Shown piece after piece: positions 55,386 through 64,000 of a DNA stretch of 64,000 nucleotides (position 1 is its first letter; each line of letters opens with the position of its first letter). The notes beneath the pieces were generated by a model, which was not told the DNA's origin, searched no databases, and saw only the letters and a list, made by a program, of their open reading frames with translations. The stretch lies in contig CP058414.1 in NCBI GenBank assembly GCA_013391845.1, positions 3,086,501 through 3,150,500 of the forward strand, given 5' to 3'. The position numbers and the translations under genes were made by a program. The stretch comes from Pseudoalteromonas shioyasakiensis. Lineage in GTDB: Bacteria; Pseudomonadota; Gammaproteobacteria; Enterobacterales; Alteromonadaceae.

Positions 55386-56369
55386 TTAGTCAATAAGCTT
55401 ACTAAGTGAAGTCACTGCTTTGCTTGTTTCAGACAATCCCACTTTTGTGGCGCCACCCACAAGCCAAATTTGGCCTTTTAACGTGATGGCCCCTAAGCCA
55501 TGACGAGGCGTTTGCCATTCGAAAGCTTTGCCCCATTGCTGCTTGGTTAAATCATATTTAAAAACCTCGCGGTCAACCCCTTTGCTATGTTCACCGCCAA
55601 ACACATAGATAGCATTATCAATAACTGCCGCTGCATGCCCGGCACGCGCTTTGGGTAATGCTGCATGTGCCTGCCAAATGTCTGTATCTGGTAAGTATTC
55701 GAGCATTTCTGTGATTGGCTCGCCACCTACTGTCCTGCCACCAAGCACAAACCACCGGCCGTTTACTTGTGCACTTGCCGCACTGTTTCTCGCTGAAGGT
55801 AAAGGTGCCGCTTCTGTAAATGTAAAGCTTTTAGGATCAAAGACTAGATGCGCTCTAACATCTAAACTATGCTGCCATTGTCCATTTTTCTCACTGCTTG
55901 GGCTGCGGCCGCCGGCTAAATGTACTTTTCCATTTAACACTGCGCCTACGGTTTCACTTAATGCAAAAGGCAAGCTCGCCACTTTTTGCCATGCTTTAGC
56001 GCCTTCATCTAGCATTAACACATCACGGCTATTGGTCCATTGGCCTTGCGCATTAACGAAACCTCCGAAGGCAAATAATCTTTTTTCTACTGCAATTAAA
56101 TAAGTATGATGACGCCCCTCGGGCAAACTGGGAGCGGATTGCCAACTTAAGTATTCTGGTGACCAAAAATGAACTTTTGCAGTCATCTTACCCTTTGATG
56201 CTGGCAGTTCAGTAGAGATACCACCTGCAACCCAAACTTGTTGATTCATTACTGTAGGGTAGATTTCTTGTATAGCCTCAGGAAGCTCAGGTGCTGAAAC
56301 TTCATTTGCCGATAAAGTATAAGGTAAACAAGTAATAAAAAGCGGTAACAACCGTGTGGCTAAGCGCAT
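55386..56369 (-). CDS. periplasmic Kelch-repeat beta-propeller protein
   Basis: A 327-residue protein with a signal peptide (MRLATRLLPLFITCLPYTLSA). The mature part is a six-bladed Kelch propeller; blades show the repeated VWVAGGISTELP, RLFAFGGFVNAQG, KVHLAGGRSPSS, RWFVLGGRTVGGEP, AIYVFGGEHSKG and QIWLVGGATKVG elements with following W-x-x-x-x-x-L-P motifs. It resembles N-acetylneuraminate epimerase NanM-type and galactose-oxidase-like propellers, but the neighbourhood has no sialic acid genes. Likely binds or modifies a sugar in the periplasm. Same strand as the FG-GAP gene, about 160 bp upstream of it. Confidence 0.83.
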   Translation of the reverse strand: MRLATRLLPLFITCLPYTLSANEVSAPELPEAIQEIYPTVMNQQVWVAGGISTELPASKGKMTAKVHFWSPEYLSWQSAPSLPEGRHHTYLIAVEKRLFAFGGFVNAQGQWTNSRDVLMLDEGAKAWQKVASLPFALSETVGAVLNGKVHLAGGRSPSSEKNGQWQHSLDVRAHLVFDPKSFTFTEAAPLPSARNSAASAQVNGRWFVLGGRTVGGEPITEMLEYLPDTDIWQAHAALPKARAGHAAAVIDNAIYVFGGEHSKGVDREVFKYDLTKQQWGKAFEWQTPRHGLGAITLKGQIWLVGGATKVGLSETSKAVTSLSKLID

Positions 56370-56509
56370 ATAAATCCTTAATAAGCAGTTAATTAGCTAA
56401 AGGTTAAGCCAGCCGTACTTATTAGTACACTGCCAAATAGTCTTACTTATTCTGTCATTGTTGTTATCAGGAATTGGCATTGCTTGACTACCAGCAATAG
56501 ACAAATCTA

Positions 56510-57484
56510 CTAGCTGAGAAAGAGTAGCAGTCCTCGCTCGTATCTATTCAAATACTTCGTTTTACGGGGCAGTTTTAATTGCTTTCTTAAAGCAACCTGG
56601 CTGTTTTCATCCTTTTTACATAAATCAATAAGCGCCGGGTGAATATAAGAATTACGTGCTATCGTTGGCGTATTACCCAAATGGCTCGATACCGTTTCTA
56701 GCATGTCGCACAAAGGGAGCTTTTTCTTTGCATTATAAAAAGCTTCGAATGCTAAAACACTTGCACGCCAGGTTCTAAAGTGTTTTGCACTAAACTCCTC
56801 TCCCATTACATGCTGAATAAATTGATTAACTTCACGTGAAGTTACGGGAATACATTCACCATCCTCTTTGTATTGAAACAGGTTTTGTCCGGGTAAATCT
56901 TGCAACTCTTTAATAATGGTGCTCAAAACACGATCTGTAAGGTTAACCTCTCTCACTTTGCCAGATTTAGCTTTATATTCTAAGCGAATATTTTTCCCTG
57001 TTATCTTCGCATGGCGGCGACGTAAGGTTGTCGCTCCAAAACTATTATTTTCTTTCGCGTTTCGTTTAGATCCTATCCTCAAAGAGCCTAAATCCATCAA
57101 TCTAACAACTGCGGCTAATGTCCTTTGATAGTCAAGTGTATTACCTTCTAAATATTCAGCTAACTTTGCTCTAAGTAAAGGTAATTTATTTCCGAAAAGC
57201 TCACACACTTCGAACTTTTTTAGTTCCTGCTGCTCTCTAAAATCTGGATGATAAAGGTATTGTTTTCTTCCCTTTGTATCGTAACCAGTTGCTAAGATAT
57301 GGCCATTTTCCTCAGGACAAAACCAAACATCTTTGTATGCAGGAGGGAATGCTAGTGCATCTAAACGGGCGATTTCACTATTATCATTAATCCGCTTACC
57401 TGTAGGGTCGTAGTAAAGCCAACATTTAGAGTGACTTTTTCGAGTAATACCGGGCAAATTATCATCAACATAAATTAATTTCAC
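56510..57484 (-). CDS. DNA topoisomerase IB (poxvirus-like)
   Basis: A 324-residue type IB topoisomerase. GTG 57484 is the start (AAGG six bases before). The N-terminal domain begins KLIYVDDNLPGITRKSHSKCWLYYD. Catalytic residues: Arg137 in LRIGSKR, Lys161-164 region (AKITGK), HFRTWRAS with the second Arg, and the DNA-attaching Tyr280 in TPTIARNSYIHP. It relaxes both positive and negative supercoils by nicking one strand. Bacterial TopIB genes are accessory and patchily distributed. Located just downstream (64 bp) of the large catalase gene on the same strand, probably cotranscribed. Confidence 0.9.
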   Translation of the reverse strand: MKLIYVDDNLPGITRKSHSKCWLYYDPTGKRINDNSEIARLDALAFPPAYKDVWFCPEENGHILATGYDTKGRKQYLYHPDFREQQELKKFEVCELFGNKLPLLRAKLAEYLEGNTLDYQRTLAAVVRLMDLGSLRIGSKRNAKENNSFGATTLRRRHAKITGKNIRLEYKAKSGKVREVNLTDRVLSTIIKELQDLPGQNLFQYKEDGECIPVTSREVNQFIQHVMGEEFSAKHFRTWRASVLAFEAFYNAKKKLPLCDMLETVSSHLGNTPTIARNSYIHPALIDLCKKDENSQVALRKQLKLPRKTKYLNRYERGLLLFLS

Positions 57485-57515
57485 TGCACCTTCTCACTAT
57501 ATAAATAATCATTAC

Positions 57516-57540
57516 TCAAGGCGAGTAGCCCCCGCCTTGA
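57516..57540 (-). terminator. weak hairpin between catalase and topoisomerase genes
   Basis: TCAAGGCG / CGCCTTGA, 9-nt loop, no T-run on the minus strand; may attenuate rather than end transcription. Confidence 0.4.
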
Positions 57541-57548
57541 AAGATGAG

Positions 57549-59615
57549 TTATCGTTGCCAATAACGAAGTTGTGTTAGTGTCTGAAGAAAGTCACATGCC
57601 TTGCACGTTTCTAGGTTAATTATGCCGTCGTCTTGGTTTCCATTTAAGCCAACAGCTTTTAACAACTCCATAGAGCTTTCAGTAAAACCAATAAACTTTT
57701 TGTGTGAGTACGCATCTGAAACGAAATCTCTCGCCTCTGGAATTTTAATTAACTCTTTAGCACCTTCCTCTGATGTCAGTAAAACAACTGCATCATACAA
57801 AACAGAAGGGCCGCCGTTAATAACTTGCTCAGCTCCAAGATGAACACCAGTAGAACTTTTCGCTCCACCTATCTGGGCTGCAATGATTTCAAAGTTCGCA
57901 CCTTGCTCGTTTAGTTCACTAACTAATGAATTAAATAGCTGATCGTCAAAGCCATCACTAACGAGAATACCGAGCTTCCTTCCCTCAAAAGTATTTAAAG
58001 CACTTTTTTGAATACTCAGTGCATCAGATACAGGTAAATCTTGGCGAGTTTTTAGTGCAGCTTCAGCAGGGTCAGGGATTGTTTGCAAGCCCAAACCAGA
58101 GGCCACTAATTTAGCTAACTCGCTATCAATATTTAGTAAATGAGACACCACACGCTCCCTAATAGCTAAATGTTCCACTTTTGAAAGTTCAAAAATCAAT
58201 GCGTCCTGAATATGTGATTGCTCTATCTTAGTTTGACTTATATAAAACTGCCTAGCTTGGCTGTAATGATCGCTGAAGGTTTCTGATCGATACCTTAGCT
58301 TGCTACCTTGCGTTTCTTCATCAGAACTTTTAAAGCCATGAACAGGACATTCTCTTGGATTGTTTTCATCACTTTGCCAAGAGTTTGGCTCATAATTTAC
58401 TCTTCCTTTGGGGTTATGCATTGCCATGTGACCATCTTGGTGAAAGTGGTGCATTGGGCATTTAGGTGCATTAATAGGGATATGAGTGAAATTTGGCCCT
58501 CCCAATCGCTTGGTTTGCGTATCTAAATATGAGAAGTTACGCCCTTGTAATAGTGGATCTGGCGTAAAATCGATTCCGGGAACTATGTTCTGTGTGCAAA
58601 AAGCAACTTGTTCTGTTTCTGCAAAAAAATTATCAACCACTCTATCTAAAACCATTCGACCAATGATCTTAACGGGTACTTGTTCTTCAGGGATAAGCTT
58701 TGTTGCATCAAATACATCAAACTCAAAGTCATCAGCAAAAGCTTGGTCAAATACCTGTACGCCAAGTTCCCACTCAGGGTAATCGCCATTTTGAATTGAT
58801 TCCCACATATCGCGACGGTGAAAGTCAGGATCTGCTCCATTAATTTTAACAGCTTCATTCCAAACCACTGATTGCATGCCTGATTTAGGTTTCCAATGGA
58901 ATTTAACGTACTTTTGCTCACCATTTTTATTGATAAACTTAAATGTGTGAACGCCAAATCCTTCTATAAAGCGTAATGAACGTGGAATAGCTCTATCAGA
59001 CATTGCCCACATGACCATGTGCATAGATTCAGGCGATAAACTAATAAAGTCCCAAAAATTATCATGAGCCGTTTGCGCTTGCGGAAAACCACGATCAGGC
59101 TCAGCTTTAGCGCTATGGATCAAGTCTGGAAATTTCATCGCATCTTGGATAAAAAACACAGGAATGTTATTACCAACTAAATCCCAGCTTCCCTCTTTTG
59201 TATAAAATTTAACAGCAAACCCGCGCACATCCCTTGCTAAGTCAGGTGAGCCCTTACTACCAGCGACCGTTGAAAACCGAGTAAATACAGGTGTTTTTTC
59301 GCCTTTTCGTTGAAATATATCCGCGCATGTCAGCTCTTCAAGTGTTTCGTAAGTTTCAAAGTAACCGTGTGCCCCATAACCTCTAGCATGCACCACCCTC
59401 TCAGGAATACGCTCATGATCGAAATGAAACATTTTTTCACGAAAAATATGGTCCTCCATTAATGTTGGACCACGCTTACCTGCTGACAATGAATTTTGAT
59501 TATCACTAACAGGACAACCTTGTGCTGTAGTCATTGTTGAATACTGATTATTTGCATGTTGATGTAGCTCACCACCATGCCCCTTTTGACCTGAATATTT
59601 AAATGACTCCGGCAT
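57549..59615 (-). CDS. katE: large-subunit catalase (HPII/KatE type)
   Basis: A 688-residue catalase of the large-subunit clade. Distal heme-side residues: His in [11 protein letters not shown] and Asn in [14 protein letters not shown]; proximal Tyr in [18 protein letters not shown]. The C-terminal 150 residues ([23 protein letters not shown] onward) form the DJ-1/PfpI-like flavodoxin domain that marks this clade. It destroys hydrogen peroxide as a tetramer, typically in stationary phase. Nothing in the sequence shows OxyR or RpoS sites; a 19-bp palindrome lies about 140 bp upstream. A topoisomerase gene follows. Confidence 0.93.
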   Translation of the reverse strand: MPESFKYSGQKGHGGELHQHANNQYSTMTTAQGCPVSDNQNSLSAGKRGPTLMEDHIFREKMFHFDHERIPERVVHARGYGAHGYFETYETLEELTCADIFQRKGEKTPVFTRFSTVAGSKGSPDLARDVRGFAVKFYTKEGSWDLVGNNIPVFFIQDAMKFPDLIHSAKAEPDRGFPQAQTAHDNFWDFISLSPESMHMVMWAMSDRAIPRSLRFIEGFGVHTFKFINKNGEQKYVKFHWKPKSGMQSVVWNEAVKINGADPDFHRRDMWESIQNGDYPEWELGVQVFDQAFADDFEFDVFDATKLIPEEQVPVKIIGRMVLDRVVDNFFAETEQVAFCTQNIVPGIDFTPDPLLQGRNFSYLDTQTKRLGGPNFTHIPINAPKCPMHHFHQDGHMAMHNPKGRVNYEPNSWQSDENNPRECPVHGFKSSDEETQGSKLRYRSETFSDHYSQARQFYISQTKIEQSHIQDALIFELSKVEHLAIRERVVSHLLNIDSELAKLVASGLGLQTIPDPAEAALKTRQDLPVSDALSIQKSALNTFEGRKLGILVSDGFDDQLFNSLVSELNEQGANFEIIAAQIGGAKSSTGVHLGAEQVINGGPSVLYDAVVLLTSEEGAKELIKIPEARDFVSDAYSHKKFIGFTESSMELLKAVGLNGNQDDGIINLETCKACDFLQTLTQLRYWQR

Positions 59616-59751
59616 AAGTTTCCCTTTATTTTAAACTCGTTAAATTGTTATTACGTAAATTTAGGAAAACTAATAAGCAAGTAAAAAGCCAAAATTAAAA
59701 CAAACAATATCAACAAGTTAAAACGGAATTAAATAACTTGTAATTAAACTT

Positions 59752-59770
59752 ATTACACAACTTGTGTAAT
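59752..59770. promoter_or_regulatory. perfect 19-bp palindrome
   Basis: ATTACACAA-C-TTGTGTAAT, 137 bp upstream of the catalase start and 281 bp upstream of the GTPase gene. Followed by TTTTT on the plus strand, but no gene ends here, so an operator fits better than a terminator. Cognate regulator unknown. Confidence 0.5.
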
Positions 59771-59994
59771 TTTTTCTAGCTAAAACAATCTGAACCACCT
59801 ATTTTAGGTTTACCCTTCCCCCCATAAAAATCACTCAACATTCGGCATTTATTAACTTCGTCTTCTTTGGCAAGCACACAATAAAAGCTCAGATTTCACT
59901 AATAAACAGCAATGCGATTGCGTATTACACTTCACTACCGTGAATCTTTATCTTGCATTAATACATAACAGCTATTCCTAACCGCACCTTTATT

Positions 59995-60007
59995 GATATA
60001 TTATAAC
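59995..60007. promoter_or_regulatory. Zur-like box
   Basis: GATATATTATAAC matches 12 of 13 positions of the core Zur consensus GTTATANTATAAC, 44 bp before the COG0523 GTPase start, a family known to be Zur-controlled in many bacteria. Confidence 0.6.
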
Positions 60008-60051
60008 AAAACATTTAACGATTTTGTTTAATCTAATTAAGGGTCACTACC

Positions 60052-61248
60052 ATGAGCAAACTTCCCGTCACCGTGCTCTCTGGCTTTTTAGGTGCAGGTA
60101 AAACCACTGTGCTCAGCCATATTTTGAATAACCGTGAAGAAAAAAAAGTGGCTGTAATCGTCAATGATATGAGCGAAATAAACATCGATGCAGCGACTGT
60201 TAAAAACGATGTTTCGCTTAGCCGCGGCGAAGAAAAACTAGTAGAAATGAGCAATGGTTGCATCTGCTGCACACTGCGTGAAGACTTACTCATTGAAGTA
60301 CGCGCTTTAGCGCAAACAGGCCAATTTGATTATTTGGTTATTGAGTCAACCGGTATTTCAGAACCTCTTCCTGTAGCCGAAACATTTACCTTTGCCGATG
60401 AAGATGGCGTATCACTTTCTGATGTTGCTAGGCTTGATACCATGGTCACGGTCGTTGATGCCGTTAACTTTTTAAAAGACTTTAACGAAGCCAAGTTTTT
60501 ACAAGAAACCAACGAGCACTTAGGCGATGAAGATGAGCGAAGCGTAGCCGACTTACTCATTGATCAAGTTGAATTTGCCGATGTCATTTTAATTAGTAAA
60601 ACAGACTTAATTAGCACCGATGAACTTGAGAGTTTAAAAGCCATTTTAAGCTCATTAAATACCTCTGCAGAGCTGATTGCCATTGAAAATGGTCAAGTTG
60701 ATATCAATGCAATTCTCGGCACAGGCCTGTTTAACTTTGAAAAAGCTCAGCAAGCACCTGGCTGGCTAAAAGAGCTGCGCGGCGAGCATACCCCAGAAAC
60801 CGAAGAATACGGTATTAGCAGCTTTACTTACGAGGCCCGCCGCCCTTTTCACCCTGAGAAGTTTTATAACTTTATTCATAACAATCAACCCGAAGGCAAA
60901 TTACTTCGCTCCAAAGGCTATTTTTGGTTAGCCTCTCGACCGCAATTTGCCTGCCAATGGAATCAAGCAGGCGGCATTGCTCGCTATGGTTTTGGCGGCA
61001 TTTTTTGGAAAGCCTTACCGAAAGATCAGTGGCCAACAGATATCGAATACTTAGATTCAATTAACCAAGTATGGCAAGAACCCTTTGGTGATATGCGCCA
61101 AGAGCTGGTTTTTATTGGCCAAAACCTTAATCAAGCAGCGATCACACACGCACTCGATAACTGCTTACTCAGCGACGATGAACTATTAGCAGGCAAAGCG
61201 CTTTGGCAAACCCTGCCCGACCCATTTCCTGTTTGGGAGGAAGCATAA
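60052..61248 (+). CDS. COG0523-family zinc-related GTPase (CobW/YjiA/ZigA-like)
   Basis: A 398-residue GTPase metallochaperone. Walker [17 protein letters not shown], the metal-binding C-x-C-C in [16 protein letters not shown], Walker B-like [15 protein letters not shown], and the SKTDLIS guanine motif (S/NKxD form) are all present; the C-terminal CobW domain includes [13 protein letters not shown]. This subgroup helps deliver zinc to key enzymes under zinc shortage. A Zur-like box precedes it. The DUF1826 gene follows with overlapping stop/start (TAATG), a known pairing for zinc-responsive COG0523 genes. Confidence 0.9.
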   Translation: MSKLPVTVLSGFLGAGKTTVLSHILNNREEKKVAVIVNDMSEINIDAATVKNDVSLSRGEEKLVEMSNGCICCTLREDLLIEVRALAQTGQFDYLVIESTGISEPLPVAETFTFADEDGVSLSDVARLDTMVTVVDAVNFLKDFNEAKFLQETNEHLGDEDERSVADLLIDQVEFADVILISKTDLISTDELESLKAILSSLNTSAELIAIENGQVDINAILGTGLFNFEKAQQAPGWLKELRGEHTPETEEYGISSFTYEARRPFHPEKFYNFIHNNQPEGKLLRSKGYFWLASRPQFACQWNQAGGIARYGFGGIFWKALPKDQWPTDIEYLDSINQVWQEPFGDMRQELVFIGQNLNQAAITHALDNCLLSDDELLAGKALWQTLPDPFPVWEEA

Positions 61249-61916
61249 TGACAGCTTACGCATTTGAACATGATACTGATAACTTACCAACAACAGTAGC
61301 AACGGCATTAAGCCCTGTGGTGTTTTCGCATATTTATAAACCAGAGCATAACATTGCAATTTGGCAGCGCAGCTTAGCTGAACAGCTGCAAAAAGAGGTA
61401 GCTGAGAGTATTGCAGCCAATCCTGATCTCAGTATAAACGCTGTGATCAACGAGGATTCTATTCGAACTGACATTGATAAAGCCCTTGAAAAACTTCCAT
61501 CAGCGCAGGAGTTAAAAGCTGATTTGGCAAAGTTAGTTGATATGTTTTGTTATTTATTTGAGTTAAAGCGCACCGGATTACGCCTAAGAGTACTTGAACG
61601 TGCCATGTGCCCACGTTTTCATGTCGACAGAGTTCCTTGCCGGTTAGTCAGTACATATTGTGGTAGTGGTTCACAATGGTTGCAAAATGCAGGACTTGAT
61701 CGCACTAAACTTGGCGCTGGCCATAAAGGGTTAAGCGATGAAGAATCAGGATTAATGACAGCAAATACTAAAATTCACTCTCTTAATGAGGGTGATGTAG
61801 CCCTATTAAAAGGCGAAACTTGGCAAGATAACGAAGGTAAAGGGCTTGTGCACCGCTCACCTGCACTTGCTGCTGGCGAAAAACGGCTACTTGTAACCCT
61901 CGACTTTATTGCTTAA
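61248..61916 (+). CDS. DUF1826 protein, partner of the COG0523 GTPase
   Basis: ATG 61248 overlaps the GTPase stop by one base and has GGGAGG upstream. The 222-residue protein contains the DUF1826 signature CPRFHVDRVPCRLVSTYCGSGSQWL, with Cys, His and Cys residues that could bind zinc or iron, and GEKRLLVTLDFIA at the end. It resembles the metal-centre cupin/JmjC-like arrangement H-x-D...H but this is not proven. Repeatedly found next to zinc-responsive COG0523 genes, so it probably belongs to the low-zinc response here, possibly as the client of the GTPase. Confidence 0.87.
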   Translation: MTAYAFEHDTDNLPTTVATALSPVVFSHIYKPEHNIAIWQRSLAEQLQKEVAESIAANPDLSINAVINEDSIRTDIDKALEKLPSAQELKADLAKLVDMFCYLFELKRTGLRLRVLERAMCPRFHVDRVPCRLVSTYCGSGSQWLQNAGLDRTKLGAGHKGLSDEESGLMTANTKIHSLNEGDVALLKGETWQDNEGKGLVHRSPALAAGEKRLLVTLDFIA

Positions 61917-61964
61917 TACAAGCGTACCAGCTGCGTCTATTAATTCTAATAGGCGCTATTTCAC

Positions 61965-62708
61965 TCAAGAACACGCTATAACTGCACATGGCTTTAAATT
62001 AATGAAAAGCATACTAAGCGCACTTGCAATCGCTGTTAGAGCAAACATCCTTAGTAACAAAATTAAGACATTCCCTGCACCACCAGCAAAAGTGCCTTTA
62101 AAGCTTAATGGGTAGCCATGAAAAACCATTAAATATAATACGTTAAAAAGCCCTACCCGCATCCCGTCAATTTCATGGGTATCACCATTTTTTAAGTAAA
62201 TTTCACACACTTGCAAGGTGGGTAATCTAACTCGTGGTTCGCCAAACTTTCGTTTGCGTTTTAGATCCATTGTATAGTGAAATAACACCTCTGCGATTTC
62301 ATTTTTAGCAATTGTGATGGGACGATTTTGGTGCTTTTTAAACGTCAACTTATCAACTTTAAGCTCATCCTTGCTTATGCTCATTGCCCATTTAGAACCA
62401 AAGCCATACTTCTTGTAAGTCATGACGCGCTTAGTAATAAACACCAATAAAAAGCTTGTAAGGCAAATTAAAAAAGCCAACCATGGTTTAACAACATCTT
62501 CTAAATAAAAACTAGATAACGAAATCGCAGATACCATGAGCGCAAAAATCACTTCGCTCCATCCTGATAACGTCGCTAAGCCTGGCAAAGATTCTAGTTC
62601 TGTTAATGAATCTTCGGTTAGTGACGATTTTCCTTTAAAGGCTGCATATCGAAACCATTTTTTATCATTTAAATCCAGTTCTAGTGAGTGCTTAGCCATC
62701 GAGCCCAT
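61965..62708 (-). CDS. membrane protein of unknown function
   Basis: ATG 62708 (MGSMAKHSLELDLNDKK) has AAGGGA before it and is preferred to the longer frame. About 247 residues: a soluble N-terminus, two helices (VIFALMVSAISLSSFYLED, WLAFLICLTSFLLVFIT), a soluble PH-like region (SKWAMSISKDELKVDKLTFKKHQN... VCEIYLKNGDTHEIDGM) and a C-terminal helix. No named family recognised. Convergent with the DUF1826 gene. Confidence 0.65.
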   Translation of the reverse strand: MGSMAKHSLELDLNDKKWFRYAAFKGKSSLTEDSLTELESLPGLATLSGWSEVIFALMVSAISLSSFYLEDVVKPWLAFLICLTSFLLVFITKRVMTYKKYGFGSKWAMSISKDELKVDKLTFKKHQNRPITIAKNEIAEVLFHYTMDLKRKRKFGEPRVRLPTLQVCEIYLKNGDTHEIDGMRVGLFNVLYLMVFHGYPLSFKGTFAGGAGNVLILLLRMFALTAIASALSMLFINLKPCAVIACS

Positions 62709-62898
62709 AAAAATCCCTTTTGTATTAATGCTTAATAGAAGCAACCTTTTTATTCCTTAAACTTATACATAACCAGAGCTCGCTCGTAAATACTTAAAGA
62801 ACTAATAAGTTAAGCCCCCTTAGCCAATGAACGTGCTGTATTTAATGAAAAACCAGCTAAGCTTCGTATAACAAAGAAATTTATATATGTGAGCTGAT

Positions 62899-63372
62899 AT
62901 GGAGCGCCTTTTTCAAAATAGCCGGTTTTTAGTCATCATCGCGATTATCACTACAGCAATTTCGTCATTACTTGTTTATATAACCTGTGTGAACATCGTT
63001 TTTAATGTTGTTAAAACGACACTTATATCATTGCCTAACTCTGCTAAGGGAGGGAAAGAGATGATAGTCGAGCTTTTAAAAATTCTCGACTTATTACTTA
63101 TCGGTATTACTCTTCAAGTTATTACCATCAGCCTGTACCGGCTATTCATTTCGCCTGCAACCACAAAGAGTAGCCAGTTTTTGGCCGCCTTTCATATCGA
63201 AGATTTTCATGACTTAAAAATTACCTTAGTACAGGTAACATCTGTCATTTTAGTGATTCTATTTTTAGAGCACGCCGTTGAGTTTGGCGGCACAATAGAA
63301 ACCCTTTACCTTGGCATTTCTATTGCGATTGTCGTTGCCGCTTCGACCTTTGCATGGCGCTCAATGAAATAG
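62899..63372 (+). CDS. UPF0114/YqhA-like membrane protein
   Basis: A 157-residue protein with four helices, in the layout of the UPF0114 (YqhA) family: ERLFQNSRFLVIIAIITTAISSLLVYI at the start, ELLKILDLLLIGITLQVITISLYRLFI in the middle with the LDLLLIG-x-x-L motif and FIEDFHDLK-type polar loop (FHIEDFHDLKITLVQVTS), then two more helices. Function of the family is unknown. Ends about 150 bp before the convergent yqhD gene. Confidence 0.75.
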   Translation: MERLFQNSRFLVIIAIITTAISSLLVYITCVNIVFNVVKTTLISLPNSAKGGKEMIVELLKILDLLLIGITLQVITISLYRLFISPATTKSSQFLAAFHIEDFHDLKITLVQVTSVILVILFLEHAVEFGGTIETLYLGISIAIVVAASTFAWRSMK

Positions 63373-63477
63373 TGAACACTCACCTACGTTAGTTTATTTA
63401 TCAGGGTAACGTAGCTGATATTGCTCTTTCATCGCGGCATTAAATCGTTCAAGTAAATCGATTTTTTAAGCACTAAA

Positions 63478-63506
63478 AAAGGCGTAACAAACTATGTTAC
63501 GCCTTT
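63478..63506 (-). terminator. yqhD terminator
   Basis: GGCGTAACA / TGTTACGCC stem with AACTA loop; on the minus strand followed by TTTTTT. Confidence 0.85.
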
Positions 63507-63517
63507 AAATTTAAGCC

Positions 63518-64000
63518 CTAAAGTGCAAGCGCTAGTATCTGCTTAACCTTTACTAAGTCAATGTCACCATGTTCACCTAGCGTCGTTATTTCATTCTTTT
63601 CTAAGTTTTTAACAACCGCATCGATTGCTTGTTCATCAAGGTCATAGTCAGCAAGGCGTGTTTTCACAGCCATGGCTTCGAAGAAGTCTTGCACTGCTTT
63701 AATCGTTTTATCGATTTGTTCGGCTTCATCACTATAATTAAAACCAAATACTCGCTCACCAAGCTGTTGTATTTTAATAGACTTTTGCTCTTTTTGAACA
63801 TGCATTAGCGCAGGTAAAACAATAGCCAGCGTTTGGGCGTGATCAAGATTGTAAAGTGCTGTTAATTCATGACCAATCATATGCGTAGACCAATCTTGCG
63901 GTACACCCTGACCAATCAAACCATTCAGTGCCATTGTAGCCGACCACATAACATTGGCTCTTACATCATAGTTTTGCGGCTCACTCAGAGCTTTAGGCCC
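63518..64000 (-). CDS. yqhD: YqhD-type iron-containing alcohol dehydrogenase (partial, N-terminus outside window)
   Basis: The frame runs open to the window edge; only the C-terminal 160 residues are visible. They match YqhD: NYDVRANVMWSATMALNGLIGQGVPQDW, the metal-binding GHELTALYNLDHAQTLAIVLPAL with its His residues, and the helical end. YqhD reduces aldehydes, including those from lipid peroxidation, with NADPH. Stop at 63518, followed by a strong terminator. Confidence 0.9.
   Translation of the reverse strand, partial: GPKALSEPQNYDVRANVMWSATMALNGLIGQGVPQDWSTHMIGHELTALYNLDHAQTLAIVLPALMHVQKEQKSIKIQQLGERVFGFNYSDEAEQIDKTIKAVQDFFEAMAVKTRLADYDLDEQAIDAVVKNLEKNEITTLGEHGDIDLVKVKQILALAL

Larger units (their letters stand above)
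59616..60051. other. 436-bp divergent intergenic region
   Basis: AT-rich control region between the catalase and COG0523 GTPase genes. It holds a perfect 19-bp palindrome (59752-59770) and a Zur-like box (59995-60007). No open frame with a plausible start. Confidence 0.7.

Noticed and set aside
55651..56103. 150-residue plus-strand ORF opposite the Kelch gene
   Set aside because: Antisense shadow of a clear Kelch protein; composition typical of a reverse frame.
59771..59780. Terminator reading of the 59752 palindrome plus T-run
   Set aside because: No plus-strand gene ends upstream; the two flanking genes diverge.
1..64000. CRISPR arrays, tRNA/rRNA genes, insertion sequences, prophage
   Set aside because: No regularly spaced repeats, cloverleaf-like segments, transposase or phage structural genes were seen.

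Overview
The window looks like chromosome of a marine gammaproteobacterium of the Pseudoalteromonas type (Alteromonadales). This is inferred from the low GC, the many orphan periplasmic binding proteins, TonB receptors, GGDEF proteins and S9 peptidases, an H-NOX/hybrid-kinase pair, and overall protein flavour; no rRNA or marker gene is present to prove it. I see no rRNA, tRNA, CRISPR array, insertion sequence, phage gene or replication origin. Almost all of it is single genes or two- to three-gene operons, many closed by simple hairpin terminators.

Layout. 0-5 kb: partial DedA/YqaA membrane protein, membrane GGDEF cyclase, DUF3754 protein, secreted S9 peptidase. 5-9.4 kb: ROK-type repressor divergent from a FucP-like sugar permease across a perfect 43-bp palindrome, then two small paralogous membrane proteins and a lone solute-binding protein. 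9.5-17 kb: PrpE, an asparagine-synthetase-like protein without the glutaminase Cys, a DUF2799 lipoprotein, a PAS-GGDEF protein and a DASH cryptochrome. 17-27 kb: Omp85-like barrel protein behind three PmrA-like direct repeats, VOC protein, MFS exporter, a frameshifted TonB receptor, alpha/beta hydrolase, PhoX, and a DUF4920/PepSY-TM pair. 27-34 kb: barrel lipoprotein, Lrp regulator with divergent LysE exporter, a broken murein-peptidase gene behind cytochrome b561, LytTR regulator, binding protein, CBS protein, Dps.

34-41 kb: CorA, then two operons of the same composition (small XRE regulator, multi-pass membrane protein, exported or membrane hydrolase), separated by DUF533, AraC and small hypothetical genes. 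41-48 kb: a C15-peptidase homologue with Ser at the catalytic Cys position, a frameshifted CHASE4-GGDEF gene, and divergent from it an H-NOX sensor with its cytosolic hybrid histidine kinase (nitric oxide sensing, probably feeding into surface-attachment control), then a membrane AraC regulator and a DUF2306 protein. 49-56 kb: minus-strand genes for carbohydrate or surface functions (GH43, GH29-like, a large FG-GAP/Ig-like protein with a GlyGly-CTERM tail, Kelch protein). 56-64 kb: topoisomerase IB, large catalase, a Zur-box-preceded COG0523 GTPase with DUF1826 partner, two membrane proteins, and the C-terminal part of YqhD.

Four genes (TonB receptor, murein peptidase, CHASE4-GGDEF, FG-GAP protein) carry small frameshifts while both sides remain well conserved. 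Either this strain is losing accessory surface genes or the assembly has residual indel errors; reads would decide. The strongest leads for new biology are the 43-bp palindrome with its sugar locus, the duplicated XRE/membrane/hydrolase operons, the variant H-NOX heme motif, and the Cys-to-Ser C15 protein.
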